64,000 nucleotides of DNA from CAZSLO01 sp964608025 (GTDB lineage: Bacteria > Chloroflexota > Dehalococcoidia > Lucifugimonadales > CAJWER01). Location: positions 12,099 to 76,098 of the forward strand of contig CAZSLO010000021.1 of NCBI GenBank assembly GCA_964608025.1, in the 5' to 3' direction. The translations under genes and the position numbers were made by a program. Of the stretch, positions 27,748 to 36,512 are shown one piece after another. Each line of letters opens with the position of its first letter. The first letter of the stretch is position 1. The notes under the pieces are model-generated. The model did not search any database. It was given only the letters and a program-made list of their open reading frames with translations, and was not told the DNA's origin.

Positions 27748-28891
27748 ATTCGTCCTGACGCCAAGTAGAGTAGGGGTTATCTCGATTCACCATAGGAAGA
27801 TACACCCGAGTTTTTAGCCGCTCGGATTCATGTACTGCCATAATCATCTCCAATGCTTTACGTCCATCCTCCCCACTGGAAACTCCTTCCACTTCTCGGT
27901 CCTCCCGTATGGCGTTTATCAATTCCGTTACCATCATGTGGTTACTCAAATGCGTACGTTCATTAGAATTACGCACAGTACCATCCGGCATCCGTTCCCA
28001 GTTTTCTATATATATACGCTCCCATTTCCCATCTGATTCACTAGGGATCCACTGGCCGTGTGGGTAAATATACATCTCACCACTTGGAGAATTCCGTATT
28101 GAGATCACGCCTGTTGTACCGTGTATTTCAAAACCAAAAGACCGGGAATGTCGGTCCGATCCCGGATCAGAAGGATGAGATTCGAAGTAGGCCGAGATAC
28201 CATTCTGGAACTTAAAATGTGCATCCACTCCATTTCCAGCTATTAGCCCAATCTCCTCATTTCCTTCATATATATCATCGACGGTCACAGCATGATTATT
28301 CTGCGTAACACTACCATGGACCCATTCAACTTCATCTCCCGCAAAATATCTTAGGCTATCCATCATATGGGTACCGAGAACCATAAGATCCATAGAACCT
28401 GCCCGCCGATCTTCCTTGCCCCGAGATTTGATTGTCCGTAAATCCCCTATAAGGCCATCATCTAGCAGTTTCTTGCCATGAATCTCATAAGCATTTACAC
28501 GCCGATGTGCCACAACTACCCGTACACCATTTCGTGCACAGGATTCAAGCATGGAGTCAGCTTCAGAAAGTGAAGGCGCGAACGGTTTCTCGCATAAAAT
28601 ACCCTTCACTTCAGCAGTCGCACTGGCGATAACCATCTCTTCATGGTTGCCCAACCATCTCGGGCATACGTTAACAAGATCCAGGTTTTCTTTATCAAGC
28701 ATCTCCCGATAGTCATCATATTCACGGGAAGCCCCACTCCGTTGAGCTGCGGCCTTTCTTCCATTGTTATCTGGATCAGCTATTGATACTACTTCTACAT
28801 CTGGAGAATTTTTGTACGCGATGTCGAGGCTATGACCATAGTCTCCACGACCAGTATCACCAATTATCCCAGCACGGAGAATTGCTCCCAT
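27737..28891 (-). CDS. Gfo/Idh/MocA family oxidoreductase
   Basis: 384 residues. It has an N-terminal Rossmann domain (AGIIGDTGRGDYG, VVSIADPDNNGRKAA) and the family motif GILCEKPFAPS, where Lys is the usual catalytic residue, then the alpha/beta C-terminal domain with MDLMVLGTHMMDSLRYFAG. Such enzymes oxidise or epimerise sugars, inositols or sugar acids with NAD(P). It is the first gene of a four-gene overlapping unit that ends in phoB and phoR, an unexpected place for a sugar oxidoreductase. The promoter should lie in 28892-29154, which contains inverted repeats. Confidence 0.85.
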   Translation of the reverse strand: MGAILRAGIIGDTGRGDYGHSLDIAYKNSPDVEVVSIADPDNNGRKAAAQRSGASREYDDYREMLDKENLDLVNVCPRWLGNHEEMVIASATAEVKGILCEKPFAPSLSEADSMLESCARNGVRVVVAHRRVNAYEIHGKKLLDDGLIGDLRTIKSRGKEDRRAGSMDLMVLGTHMMDSLRYFAGDEVEWVHGSVTQNNHAVTVDDIYEGNEEIGLIAGNGVDAHFKFQNGISAYFESHPSDPGSDRHSRSFGFEIHGTTGVISIRNSPSGEMYIYPHGQWIPSESDGKWERIYIENWERMPDGTVRNSNERTHLSNHMMVTELINAIREDREVEGVSSGEDGRKALEMIMAVHESERLKTRVYLPMVNRDNPYSTWRQDEYGF

Positions 28892-29024
28892 TATGACCTT
28901 TTCCTAAATTGCTTAATAAGTTTTGCCGAATCATACTTGGCGAGAACACGGTGTCAAGCAAAAATTACGCTATATTGTGAATTTTTTATCGAATACCTAT
29001 GTCATCGATCCAAGATAGGTGCGA

Positions 29025-29080
29025 GGTAACGATTACCGTAATTAATCCGATATATATTGATAGGTTCCATTATCGTTACC
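29025..29080. repeat. Inverted repeat in divergent promoter region
   Basis: GGTAACGAT at 29025-29033 is exactly inverted as ATCGTTACC at 29072-29080, with 38 bases between the arms. The left arm is also part of the compact palindrome GGTAA-CGA-TTACC (29025-29037). The site lies between the minus-strand oxidoreductase-phoBR unit and the plus-strand tRNA gene, so it could be a regulator-binding site for the former. No regulator can be named. Confidence 0.4.
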
Positions 29081-29112
29081 CATGATAGTGTCGGATTTCA
29101 CAAACAACTTCA

Positions 29113-29141
29113 TTGCAGCTTGCGTTTGTCTCTGATATATT
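29113..29141 (+). promoter_or_regulatory. Sigma-70-type promoter of the tRNA-Ser gene
   Basis: TTGCAG at 29113-29118 and TATATT at 29136-29141 are separated by 17 bases, a good housekeeping promoter spacing. Transcription would begin near 29148, about 7 bases before the mature tRNA. The same transcript could continue into miaB, which starts 27 bases after the tRNA. Confidence 0.55.
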
Positions 29142-29154
29142 GGCGGGCCATGAA

Positions 29155-29246
29155 GGAGGGATCGCATAGTGGTCTAGTGCGGGCGCCTGCTAAGCGCTTA
29201 GGGGGTGAAAGCTCTCTCATGGGTTCGAATCCCATTCCCTCCGCCA
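29155..29246 (+). tRNA. tRNA-Ser(GCU)
   Basis: The acceptor stem GGAGGGA (29155-29161) pairs with TCCCTCC (29236-29242), followed by the discriminator G and an encoded CCA (29244-29246). The anticodon loop CTGCTAA gives anticodon GCT, reading AGC/AGU serine codons. A long variable arm (GGGGGTGAAAGCTCTC) and the T arm ATGGG-TTCGAAT-CCCAT are present, as expected for a class II tRNA of 92 bases. Confidence 0.95.
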
Positions 29247-29272
29247 GAAAACATTGACAACGAATATATAAA

Positions 29273-30553
29273 ATGCAGACCTATCATATCTGGACCATAG
29301 GATGCCAGATGAACAAGGCCGATTCGGAGAGGCTTGAAAGTGCTCTTGGCCAAATGGGCCTCTCTGCCTCGGAATCAACCGATGGAGCGGATGTAGTAGT
29401 TCTAAATAGTTGTGTAGTAAGGCAAAGTGCTGAAGACCGAGTTAATGGCATGCTCGGTACGCTGAAACCCCAAAAACTAGAAAAACCAGACAAAATCATC
29501 GCATTGATGGGATGCATGGTAGGCCCAAAGACCGATTCATTGGCGAACCGATTCCCTCAAGTTGATTTATTTATGCGACCCCAACAATTTGATCCTCTTA
29601 TAAATCTGTTGGCTGATAGATTAGGGATTGACGCAGATGGATGCCTGGGACAGTTAACTGCCAGGCCCACGGTTGCTGCATACGTGCCAATTATTCATGG
29701 CTGCGATAAATTCTGTTCATTTTGTATAATACCGTACAGACGCGGACGTGAAGTTAGTCGGCCTGTGGATGAAATAGTACGAGAAGTCGAAATTCTAACC
29801 ACGCGTGGTGTGAGAGAAGTAACATTGTTGGGCCAAAATGTTGATTCTTATGGCCACGATTTGTCAGGAAACCAAGATCTTGGTTTACTACTAGCAGCCG
29901 TTAGTGAAGTTGAAGACCTTAAAAGGGTTCGATTCTTAACATCTCACCCGAACGACATGAGTGGCAATATTATTGATGCAGTTGCTAAACTCGACAAAGT
30001 CTGCGAACACATTAATTTACCGTTCCAGGCCGGGGATGACAAAGTGCTCTCCGACATGAGGCGTGGCTACACAAATTCCGAGTACAGAAAACTCGTTTAC
30101 AAGATCAGAGACAGAATTCCAAGTGTTTCTATGAGCACCGATCTCATCGTCGGATTCTGTGGTGAAACTGATGTGCAATTTCAGCAAACTTTAGACATGA
30201 TCAAAGATATCAAGTTCGACAAGATACACTCCGCTGCATACTCTACTCGGGAAGGTACCATAGCCAACCGCAACCAAGAGGACAACATACCTCTAGAAGA
30301 AAAGAAAGCTCGACTAAGAGCCATCGATGAACTACAAGCTGACATTCAGACGGAAATGAATCACAAATTATTGGACCAAACCGTAGAAGTACTAATTGAA
30401 GGATTTAAGGACGGAACTCCTTACGGTAGAAACCGGAACGACAAACTTGTATATATATCTAACAAAGTTGACCGAATAGGAGAAATAGTCTCCGTCAAGA
30501 TAGAAAAAACTACCCCATGGTCCCTCCGAGGGACTGCCCTATCAGCCGCATAG
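29273..30553 (+). CDS. miaB: tRNA-2-methylthio-N6-dimethylallyladenosine synthase MiaB
   Basis: 426 residues, radical-SAM methylthiotransferase. The N-terminal MTTase domain has its three cluster cysteines in TIGCQMNKADSE, NSCVVRQSAED and MGCMVG; the radical-SAM cluster is CDKFCSFC followed by IIPYRRGREVSRP; a TRAM domain is at the C-terminus (about 360-420). The GREVSRP element and QNVDSYGHD favour MiaB over MtaB/RimO. It thiomethylates i6A37 in tRNAs reading UNN codons; the partner dimethylallyltransferase MiaA is also in this window (61896-62813). It begins right after the tRNA-Ser gene. Confidence 0.9.
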   Translation: MQTYHIWTIGCQMNKADSERLESALGQMGLSASESTDGADVVVLNSCVVRQSAEDRVNGMLGTLKPQKLEKPDKIIALMGCMVGPKTDSLANRFPQVDLFMRPQQFDPLINLLADRLGIDADGCLGQLTARPTVAAYVPIIHGCDKFCSFCIIPYRRGREVSRPVDEIVREVEILTTRGVREVTLLGQNVDSYGHDLSGNQDLGLLLAAVSEVEDLKRVRFLTSHPNDMSGNIIDAVAKLDKVCEHINLPFQAGDDKVLSDMRRGYTNSEYRKLVYKIRDRIPSVSMSTDLIVGFCGETDVQFQQTLDMIKDIKFDKIHSAAYSTREGTIANRNQEDNIPLEEKKARLRAIDELQADIQTEMNHKLLDQTVEVLIEGFKDGTPYGRNRNDKLVYISNKVDRIGEIVSVKIEKTTPWSLRGTALSAA

Positions 30554-30562
30554 GAAAATAAA

Positions 30563-31768
30563 ATGATAGTCCAATTAAAAGAATCATCTATCCCAATCAC
30601 CGAGATTGAACAATCCGCGTTCTGCCAGACAGACGATACCTTGAAAGCCAAGTCTTTGGAAGAAGAATTTAACTCAGGGGTACGATGGCAGAAACTCCCA
30701 ATTAACTATCTAAAAAAGACACCGGAAGAACTGGACCAGCAAATCTTGAAGGCCAAAGATAAGCTTGGGGATCGCCTAGTGATACTAGGGCACCACTACC
30801 AACGCAACGAGATAATAAAATTCGCCGATTACAGGGGAGACTCATTTAAGCTTTCACAGTTCGCTGCTACTCAAGCGCAATCGGAGTACATAATTTTCTG
30901 TGGTGTTCATTTTATGGCTGAAACAGCTGACATTCTAAGTAGTAGCCACCAAAAAGTAATTCTCCCAAATCTGACAGCAGGATGCTCTATGGCAGATATG
31001 GCCAATATTGATGATGTCTTGGACTGCTGGGATGAACTCACTGAACTTCTCGGTGCAGATAGTGTCACACCAATTACTTACATGAACTCCACGGCTGCCA
31101 TTAAAGCCCTGTGTGGACGAAACAACGGTATTGTTTGTACTTCCTCCAACGCCAAGGCATCCTTCGAGTGGGCTTTCCGCAAATCAGAACGAGTACTATT
31201 TTTGCCTGATCAACACCTAGGCAGAAATACCGCCTTTCAGCTTGGTATAAATCTAGATGAGATGGTGGTCTGGAACCCGTTCAAGCCTCTAGGCGGACTT
31301 ACAAAAGATGAACTAATCAAATCCAAGATGATTCTTTGGCAAGGCCATTGTTCAGTCCACACCAGGTTCTCCGTTGCCCAGATTGAAACAGCGAGGAAAC
31401 AGTATCCAGACGTCAACGTAATCGTGCATCCAGAATGTTTTATGGAAGTTGTACAATCGGCCGACTTAAATGGCTCTACCGAGTTTATTTCCAAGACTAT
31501 AGCCAATGCACCTTCTGGCAGTTCCTGGGCGGTTGGTACCGAGATTAGCCTTGTAAATCGTATCGCCCAAGAGAATCCCGATAAAACCGTTTTTTGCCTA
31601 GACTCGGTCGTTTGTCCTTGTTCCACTATGTACCGAATTCACCCAGCCTACCTCTTGTGGATTCTAGATGGATTGAATGAAAATATAGTTGTGAACGAAA
31701 TTAGTGTTGATGACCAGACTGCTAAAGAAGCCCGTATAGCCCTAGACCGAATGCTCTCAGTCATTTGA
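30563..31768 (+). CDS. nadA: Quinolinate synthase NadA
   Basis: 401 residues. NadA condenses iminoaspartate with dihydroxyacetone phosphate to quinolinate, using a [4Fe-4S] cluster. Diagnostic segments are VILGHHYQRNEIIKFAD, GDSFKLSQ, FCGVHFMAETADIL, VVWNPFKPLGGL and the C-terminal VVCPCSTMYRIHPAYLLW; candidate cluster cysteines are in FCGV, HPECF and CPCS. The N-terminus has about 60 residues before the first domain, longer than the short bacterial form. It begins 9 bases after miaB, so it is likely co-transcribed, and nadC follows after a 274-base gap. No aspartate oxidase (nadB) is present in the window. Confidence 0.93.
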   Translation: MIVQLKESSIPITEIEQSAFCQTDDTLKAKSLEEEFNSGVRWQKLPINYLKKTPEELDQQILKAKDKLGDRLVILGHHYQRNEIIKFADYRGDSFKLSQFAATQAQSEYIIFCGVHFMAETADILSSSHQKVILPNLTAGCSMADMANIDDVLDCWDELTELLGADSVTPITYMNSTAAIKALCGRNNGIVCTSSNAKASFEWAFRKSERVLFLPDQHLGRNTAFQLGINLDEMVVWNPFKPLGGLTKDELIKSKMILWQGHCSVHTRFSVAQIETARKQYPDVNVIVHPECFMEVVQSADLNGSTEFISKTIANAPSGSSWAVGTEISLVNRIAQENPDKTVFCLDSVVCPCSTMYRIHPAYLLWILDGLNENIVVNEISVDDQTAKEARIALDRMLSVI

Positions 31769-31931
31769 TCTTTCTAAGCACAGCGTCTTCTGATTATTGT
31801 TAAAGAACCTGGTGTATGCCTTCACAGGTAGAACTCATTATCCACTTCAGAGTCCATGCCGCTGTTGTCACCACAAAATATTTCTTTACGTAATCGAGGT
31901 TCTTGGTTGATACAGTTGTTCTAATAGAAAA

Positions 31932-31945
31932 CTCATATATATGAG
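31932..31945. promoter_or_regulatory. Perfect 14-base palindrome between nadA and nadC
   Basis: CTCATATATATGAG is a perfect palindrome about 100 bases before the nadC start. It could be an operator for a dimeric regulator of NAD synthesis or a weak AT-rich cruciform. The surrounding 274-base gap shows no other gene. Confidence 0.3.
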
Positions 31946-32042
31946 ACTCTCACCTGAATCGCAACACATTCAAAGATTAGATCTAACCGGATGATAAAAT
32001 CTGCATCCAGTCAGATTCGGCTATATTTATCATGAGGCTACG

Positions 32043-32933
32043 GTGTTGATAAAATCACAGGAAATAGAATCTTTTCAAGTTGATGATTTTATAGAAAGAG
32101 CGCTAGCAGAAGATCTGGCATCGGGTGATCGAACAACGGAAGCACTCATACCACCAGACCAAATTGGCAGGGTGGTGATAATCGCTAAATCGGAAGGCAT
32201 TCTGGCAGGTGTCCAGATCGCAATCTCCGTATGGTCACGACTCGACCCTAACATCAGTGTCATCTCTGCACTCCGAGATGGCTCATCACTACGCCCTGTC
32301 GATTCGTCATCACACAATAATGGCAGCGTTATCGCTGAAATCGAGGGTGAAGTATCTACCCTCCTTAAAGGGGAACGTACTGCGATCAATATCCTTCAGC
32401 ACATGAGTGGAATTGCAACCGAGACCCGTAAATTCGTAGATGCCGTAAAGGGACACGATGTACGAATAGTCGATACACGTAAGACTGCACCAGGTCTTAG
32501 ATCAATTCAGAAGTACGCAGTACGTATTGGGGGCGGTAGCAATCATAGACAAAACCTCGGAGACGGTGTCCTAATCAAAGACAACCATCTTGCAGCATTA
32601 AGCAATGAGGGTATTGGTCTAGTGGAAATTGTTCGGCGCGCGCGTTCCAACACTCCTCATACATTAAAAATCGAAGTAGAAGTAGAGACCATAGACCAAG
32701 TATCGGAAGCCCTCTGTGCGCAGGCCGACATCTTGTTGCTAGATAACATGTCTATATCAACAATGCAAAAAGCAGTTAACTTAATCGATGGGCGCGCAAT
32801 CACAGAGGCATCTGGCAACGTTTCACTCGACAACGTTAGGGAAATAGCTGCAACCGGTGTAGATATGATATCTATAGGTCGACTTACACACTCTGTAAAG
32901 GCTCTTGACATGAGTCTTGAATTAATAAAATAG
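32043..32933 (+). CDS. nadC: Nicotinate-nucleotide pyrophosphorylase NadC
   Basis: 296 residues, quinolinate phosphoribosyltransferase. It converts quinolinate and PRPP to nicotinate mononucleotide. Key segments are the N-terminal AEDLASGDRTTEALI, GERTAINILQHMSG, the PRPP/quinolinate site DTRKTAPGLR and GGGSNHRQNLGDGVLIKDNH, and C-terminal ASGNVSLDNVREIAATGVDMISIG. Translation begins at GTG (32043) with GAGG upstream. It completes the aspartate route to NAD together with nadA. Confidence 0.95.
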   Translation: MLIKSQEIESFQVDDFIERALAEDLASGDRTTEALIPPDQIGRVVIIAKSEGILAGVQIAISVWSRLDPNISVISALRDGSSLRPVDSSSHNNGSVIAEIEGEVSTLLKGERTAINILQHMSGIATETRKFVDAVKGHDVRIVDTRKTAPGLRSIQKYAVRIGGGSNHRQNLGDGVLIKDNHLAALSNEGIGLVEIVRRARSNTPHTLKIEVEVETIDQVSEALCAQADILLLDNMSISTMQKAVNLIDGRAITEASGNVSLDNVREIAATGVDMISIGRLTHSVKALDMSLELIK

Positions 32934-33141
32934 GTTCGTATATTGACCGGATACAATGGTCTTAAATATTTTTATGCAGATACTATAGTTAGACCTACAT
33001 TAGAGTTGCCGATACAACTAGTATTGCATCCGAATTGGTTGTGAATTTAATAATACAAATTGCTTCACCCCTGATCTAGTCTAGACAAAACTAATTTGTA
33101 TTTTATCCCCATAAATCCTTTCTATTAATAGAGGCAATCTT

Positions 33142-34206
33142 ATGGATCGCGATCCAAACTTAAAGGCGACTATTATAGGTTGTGGCGGTCTGGGTCAAGG
33201 TAGGATAAAACAGATATTATCTGATTTTCACAACACCGAAATCAGAGTTGTATCTGAACCCTCAGATGAAGCATACCGTGCTACATCAAGGATATTTGAG
33301 TCCAAGAATCGTGATATACCTCCAAACATCCCAGACCTAGATCATCTACTTGATAAGTACAGCAACGAGTTAGACGTAGCATATATAGTTACCCCACACT
33401 CGCTACATTTTAGTCAAGCCAAAGCTTGTTTAGAATCAGGCCTCGACGTACTAGTTGAAAAACCAATGGTGACGACTGAATACGAAGCTTCGGAACTAAT
33501 TGAAACCCGGGACCGAACTGAAAGGTTACTAGTGGTCGGGTTTCAAGGCAGTTTATCTCCACATATCCGAAAAGCAGTCGAAATTATTCGTTCCAAAGAT
33601 TTAGGACCCATTAGAAATATCTCTGGAGTCATATGGCAAGACTGGGCACTCCGAACGGAAGGAACCTGGCGTAAAGAACCCGACATTTCCGGTGGAGGAT
33701 TTCTTTTTGATACAGGCGCCCATATGTTAAATACCATCTCTGACCTAGCAGGCGAATTATTTACAGACGTTTGGGCTCTTTTCTCCAATCATGGTGGGCC
33801 AGTAGAAGTTGTAGCAGTGATTATGGGTCGTCTAGAGTCGGGAGCGCTAGTTACTATCAATGCCTGTGGCGACACTGTGCCTTCTTGTGCATCGGACATA
33901 AGAGTATTTTGTACTAAGGGAGCATTGAGAACCGGTGCTTGGGGAGAATCGTTAGAAATACTTAGAAAACAAACAGATACTCCAGATCCTACCCGCTGGT
34001 GGTTGACAGGTAGTAACAGGGATACTGGCTGGGAACCAGTAGACGTACCTGCTACCAAAGGAGTATGGGATCAGTTTCTATCCGTACGAGATGGTTCAAT
34101 TACTAATCCTTCCCCACCTGAACTGGGACTACGTATGGCTAAACTTTGGGATGCGATAAAGAAATCCGCAATCAAAGACGGTAGCCCAATACGAATACAA
34201 CCCTAG
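33142..34206 (+). CDS. Gfo/Idh/MocA family oxidoreductase
   Basis: 354 residues. The Rossmann start IIGCGGLGQGRIKQ and the catalytic-lysine motif LVEKPMVTT identify the family; the C-terminal domain includes GGGFLFDTGAHMLNTISDLAG. It opens the plus-strand carbohydrate island and is followed 30 bases later by a ThuA-like gene, a frequent pairing in sugar-catabolic loci. Substrate unknown; a sugar or inositol dehydrogenase is most likely. The promoter region holds a 19-base element nearly identical to one before the HAD gene at 9343. Confidence 0.85.
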   Translation: MDRDPNLKATIIGCGGLGQGRIKQILSDFHNTEIRVVSEPSDEAYRATSRIFESKNRDIPPNIPDLDHLLDKYSNELDVAYIVTPHSLHFSQAKACLESGLDVLVEKPMVTTEYEASELIETRDRTERLLVVGFQGSLSPHIRKAVEIIRSKDLGPIRNISGVIWQDWALRTEGTWRKEPDISGGGFLFDTGAHMLNTISDLAGELFTDVWALFSNHGGPVEVVAVIMGRLESGALVTINACGDTVPSCASDIRVFCTKGALRTGAWGESLEILRKQTDTPDPTRWWLTGSNRDTGWEPVDVPATKGVWDQFLSVRDGSITNPSPPELGLRMAKLWDAIKKSAIKDGSPIRIQP

Positions 34207-34235
34207 AATTTTAGACATGACAAATAGGAGAAAAC

Positions 34236-34988
34236 GTGATCAAGAAGCCTAGAGTAACCGTCTGGAACGAATTCCGACACGAAAAAACCGATGATAAAGT
34301 AGCAAAAATTTATCCGAAAGGAATGCATGCACCTATAATCAAGTACCTTAAAAATGAAGGATTCAGTGTCAAGTTAGCGACATTGGATCAACCAGAGCAT
34401 GGTCTAACTGAAGAAATTTTGGCACATACAGACGTACTCACCTGGTGGGGTCATGCAGCTCACCAGGAAGTTGACGACAAGATAGTTGATCGAGTGTATC
34501 AACGAGTTCTCGATGGAATGGGTCTAATAGTTTTGCATTCAGGCCATTTTTCCAAAATTTTTTCAAAATTGATGGGTACTAGTTGCGGACTTTACTGGCG
34601 TAAAGATGGAGGTCATGAGCGTGTATGGATAGTCAATCCCGGGCACCCTATCGCTTCAGGATTAGGACACTCCTTTGTAATCCCAAATGCAGAAATGTAC
34701 GGGGAACCCTTCGATATTCCTGAGCCTGAGACACTAGTTTTTGTCAGTTGGTTTCCTGGGGGAGAAGTGTTCCGAAGCGGTTGTTGCTATTCCCGGGGAT
34801 TGGGGAAAATATTTTACTTCCGTCCGGGCGATGAAATTTATCCGATATACCACCAATCTGAAGTATTACAGGTGATTAGGAATTCAATACTGTGGGCAGC
34901 ACCGATTGCCGAAGTGGATCAACAATCCGAAAGAACTACATTTATGGCAATTAACAGAACTCAACCTCTTGAACCACTAACTCCATAA
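34236..34988 (+). CDS. ThuA-like (glutamine-amidotransferase fold) protein
   Basis: 250 residues with the ThuA-like fold: VTVWNEFRHEK at the N-terminus, DVLTWWGHAAHQEVDD, MGLIVLHSGHFSKIFSKLMG, and GLGKIFYFRPGDEIYPIYHQ near the C-terminus. Family members lack a true amidotransferase triad and act in trehalose and other disaccharide catabolism, often with Gfo/Idh/MocA enzymes, which is the situation here. The start is GTG, with AGGAG about 8 bases upstream. Probably cytoplasmic; there is no signal peptide. Confidence 0.85.
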   Translation: MIKKPRVTVWNEFRHEKTDDKVAKIYPKGMHAPIIKYLKNEGFSVKLATLDQPEHGLTEEILAHTDVLTWWGHAAHQEVDDKIVDRVYQRVLDGMGLIVLHSGHFSKIFSKLMGTSCGLYWRKDGGHERVWIVNPGHPIASGLGHSFVIPNAEMYGEPFDIPEPETLVFVSWFPGGEVFRSGCCYSRGLGKIFYFRPGDEIYPIYHQSEVLQVIRNSILWAAPIAEVDQQSERTTFMAINRTQPLEPLTP

Positions 34989-35119
34989 ATTCCCGATCTG
35001 ACCCTCCTTAGTATGATTAAGATCAATTTCCTCCAGGTTATTCAGGTCTTAACAAACAAAGAATGGTGTATCCCGTAAATTTATGGTTAGAGAAAACACC
35101 TTTGCATATGGAGAATTAG

Positions 35120-36268
35120 ATGAATAGGAAATTACGTATGGGCATGGTCGGGGGAGGAACCGGTTCCTTCACTGGCCCTGTGCATAGAATAGCAGCCCAG
35201 ATGGACAACAAGATTGAATTGGCCTGCGGGGTTTTCAGCAGTTCTCCAGAAAAATCAAAACTTACTGGTAGAGCCCTCCTGATACCCCATGAACGCGTTT
35301 ACTTTAACTATGAAGAAATGTTCCACAAGGAATCCAAATTACCTCTAGACCAAAGAATAGATTTTGTTTCTATTATCACACCAAATAACCTGCATCATCC
35401 CGTAGCTATGTCAGCCCTAGACCATGGCTTTCATGTACTGTGCGAAAAACCAATGACAACCACCCTTAAAGAAGCCAAAGATCTTGAGCAAAAAGTATCC
35501 GAGTCAAAAAAACTGTTTTGCCTAACACATAATTACACCGGTTATCCAATGGTGAAAGAAGCTAGACGGTTAGTCTTGGAAGACCAACTTGGCAAGTTAA
35601 GACGAATTGTTGTGGAATATCCCCAAGGCTGGTTATCCAAAACTCTTGAACATCGAGATGATAAACAGATTATCTGGAGGACCAATCCTGAAATTGCAGG
35701 AGCTGCAGGTTGTATGGGTGATTTGGGAACTCATTGTGGAAATCTAGTGGAATACATTACGGGTCTAAGGATCACGGCCGTATCTGCAGATCTCTCTATT
35801 TTTATCGATGGAGGTTCACTAGACGACGATGGAAGCGTTCTATTACGACTTGGAGATTCGGCCAAGGGAATTTTGTGGGCAAGCCAAGTCGCTATCGGAC
35901 ATGAAAACAGTCTTAATATACGCATATTTGGGGAAAAAGGTTCTTTAGAATGGAATCAGGAAGAACCCAATACATTGTTAGTCCGTTGGCCTGATAAGCC
36001 CACGGAAATTAAGAGGACGGCAACAGACTTTTTGGGAAACGAACCGTTTCTGCATACACGTATTCCCGCAGGACATCCGGAAGGGTACTTGGAAGGTTTC
36101 GCTAATATATATAGCGCCTTCGCATCTGATATATGCAGTTATATCATGGACAATAATCAAAATATATCTGGGGATTATCCAAATGTTCATGATGGGGTCA
36201 CTACGATGACTTTGATTAATGCAATATTAGACAGCAATAGCAATAATAATAAATGGGTCCATATATAA
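35120..36268 (+). CDS. Gfo/Idh/MocA family oxidoreductase
   Basis: 382 residues. The N-terminus GMVGGGTGSFTGPVHRIAA marks a common subgroup of the family that often accompanies sugar-isomerase and inositol genes; the catalytic motif is LCEKPMTTT, and GAAGCMGDLGTHCGNLVEYITG lies in the substrate-binding domain. GGAGA stands 8 bases before the ATG. It follows the ThuA-like gene by 131 bases, probably as part of the same catabolic set. The substrate cannot be read from the sequence. Confidence 0.85.
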   Translation: MNRKLRMGMVGGGTGSFTGPVHRIAAQMDNKIELACGVFSSSPEKSKLTGRALLIPHERVYFNYEEMFHKESKLPLDQRIDFVSIITPNNLHHPVAMSALDHGFHVLCEKPMTTTLKEAKDLEQKVSESKKLFCLTHNYTGYPMVKEARRLVLEDQLGKLRRIVVEYPQGWLSKTLEHRDDKQIIWRTNPEIAGAAGCMGDLGTHCGNLVEYITGLRITAVSADLSIFIDGGSLDDDGSVLLRLGDSAKGILWASQVAIGHENSLNIRIFGEKGSLEWNQEEPNTLLVRWPDKPTEIKRTATDFLGNEPFLHTRIPAGHPEGYLEGFANIYSAFASDICSYIMDNNQNISGDYPNVHDGVTTMTLINAILDSNSNNNKWVHI

Positions 36269-36512
36269 ACAGTATCCATAACTTAGTTGCCTGGGTTTAA
36301 GCATTTTCATTGATATTTATCCTTATCCTCAATTTGCACTCTCTATAATGCAGAAATGTACACATGCGATAACTCCATCGAACAAAATCTGTCTTAAGGA
36401 ATAGAAAGCACGGCGTGTTACATTATTAGATATACATCAATATAGTTATCGATTTCCTGAAGAATCTCTATACCATCAGTTGTTTTTACTTGTCCATAGG
36501 TTTCCTACCAAT

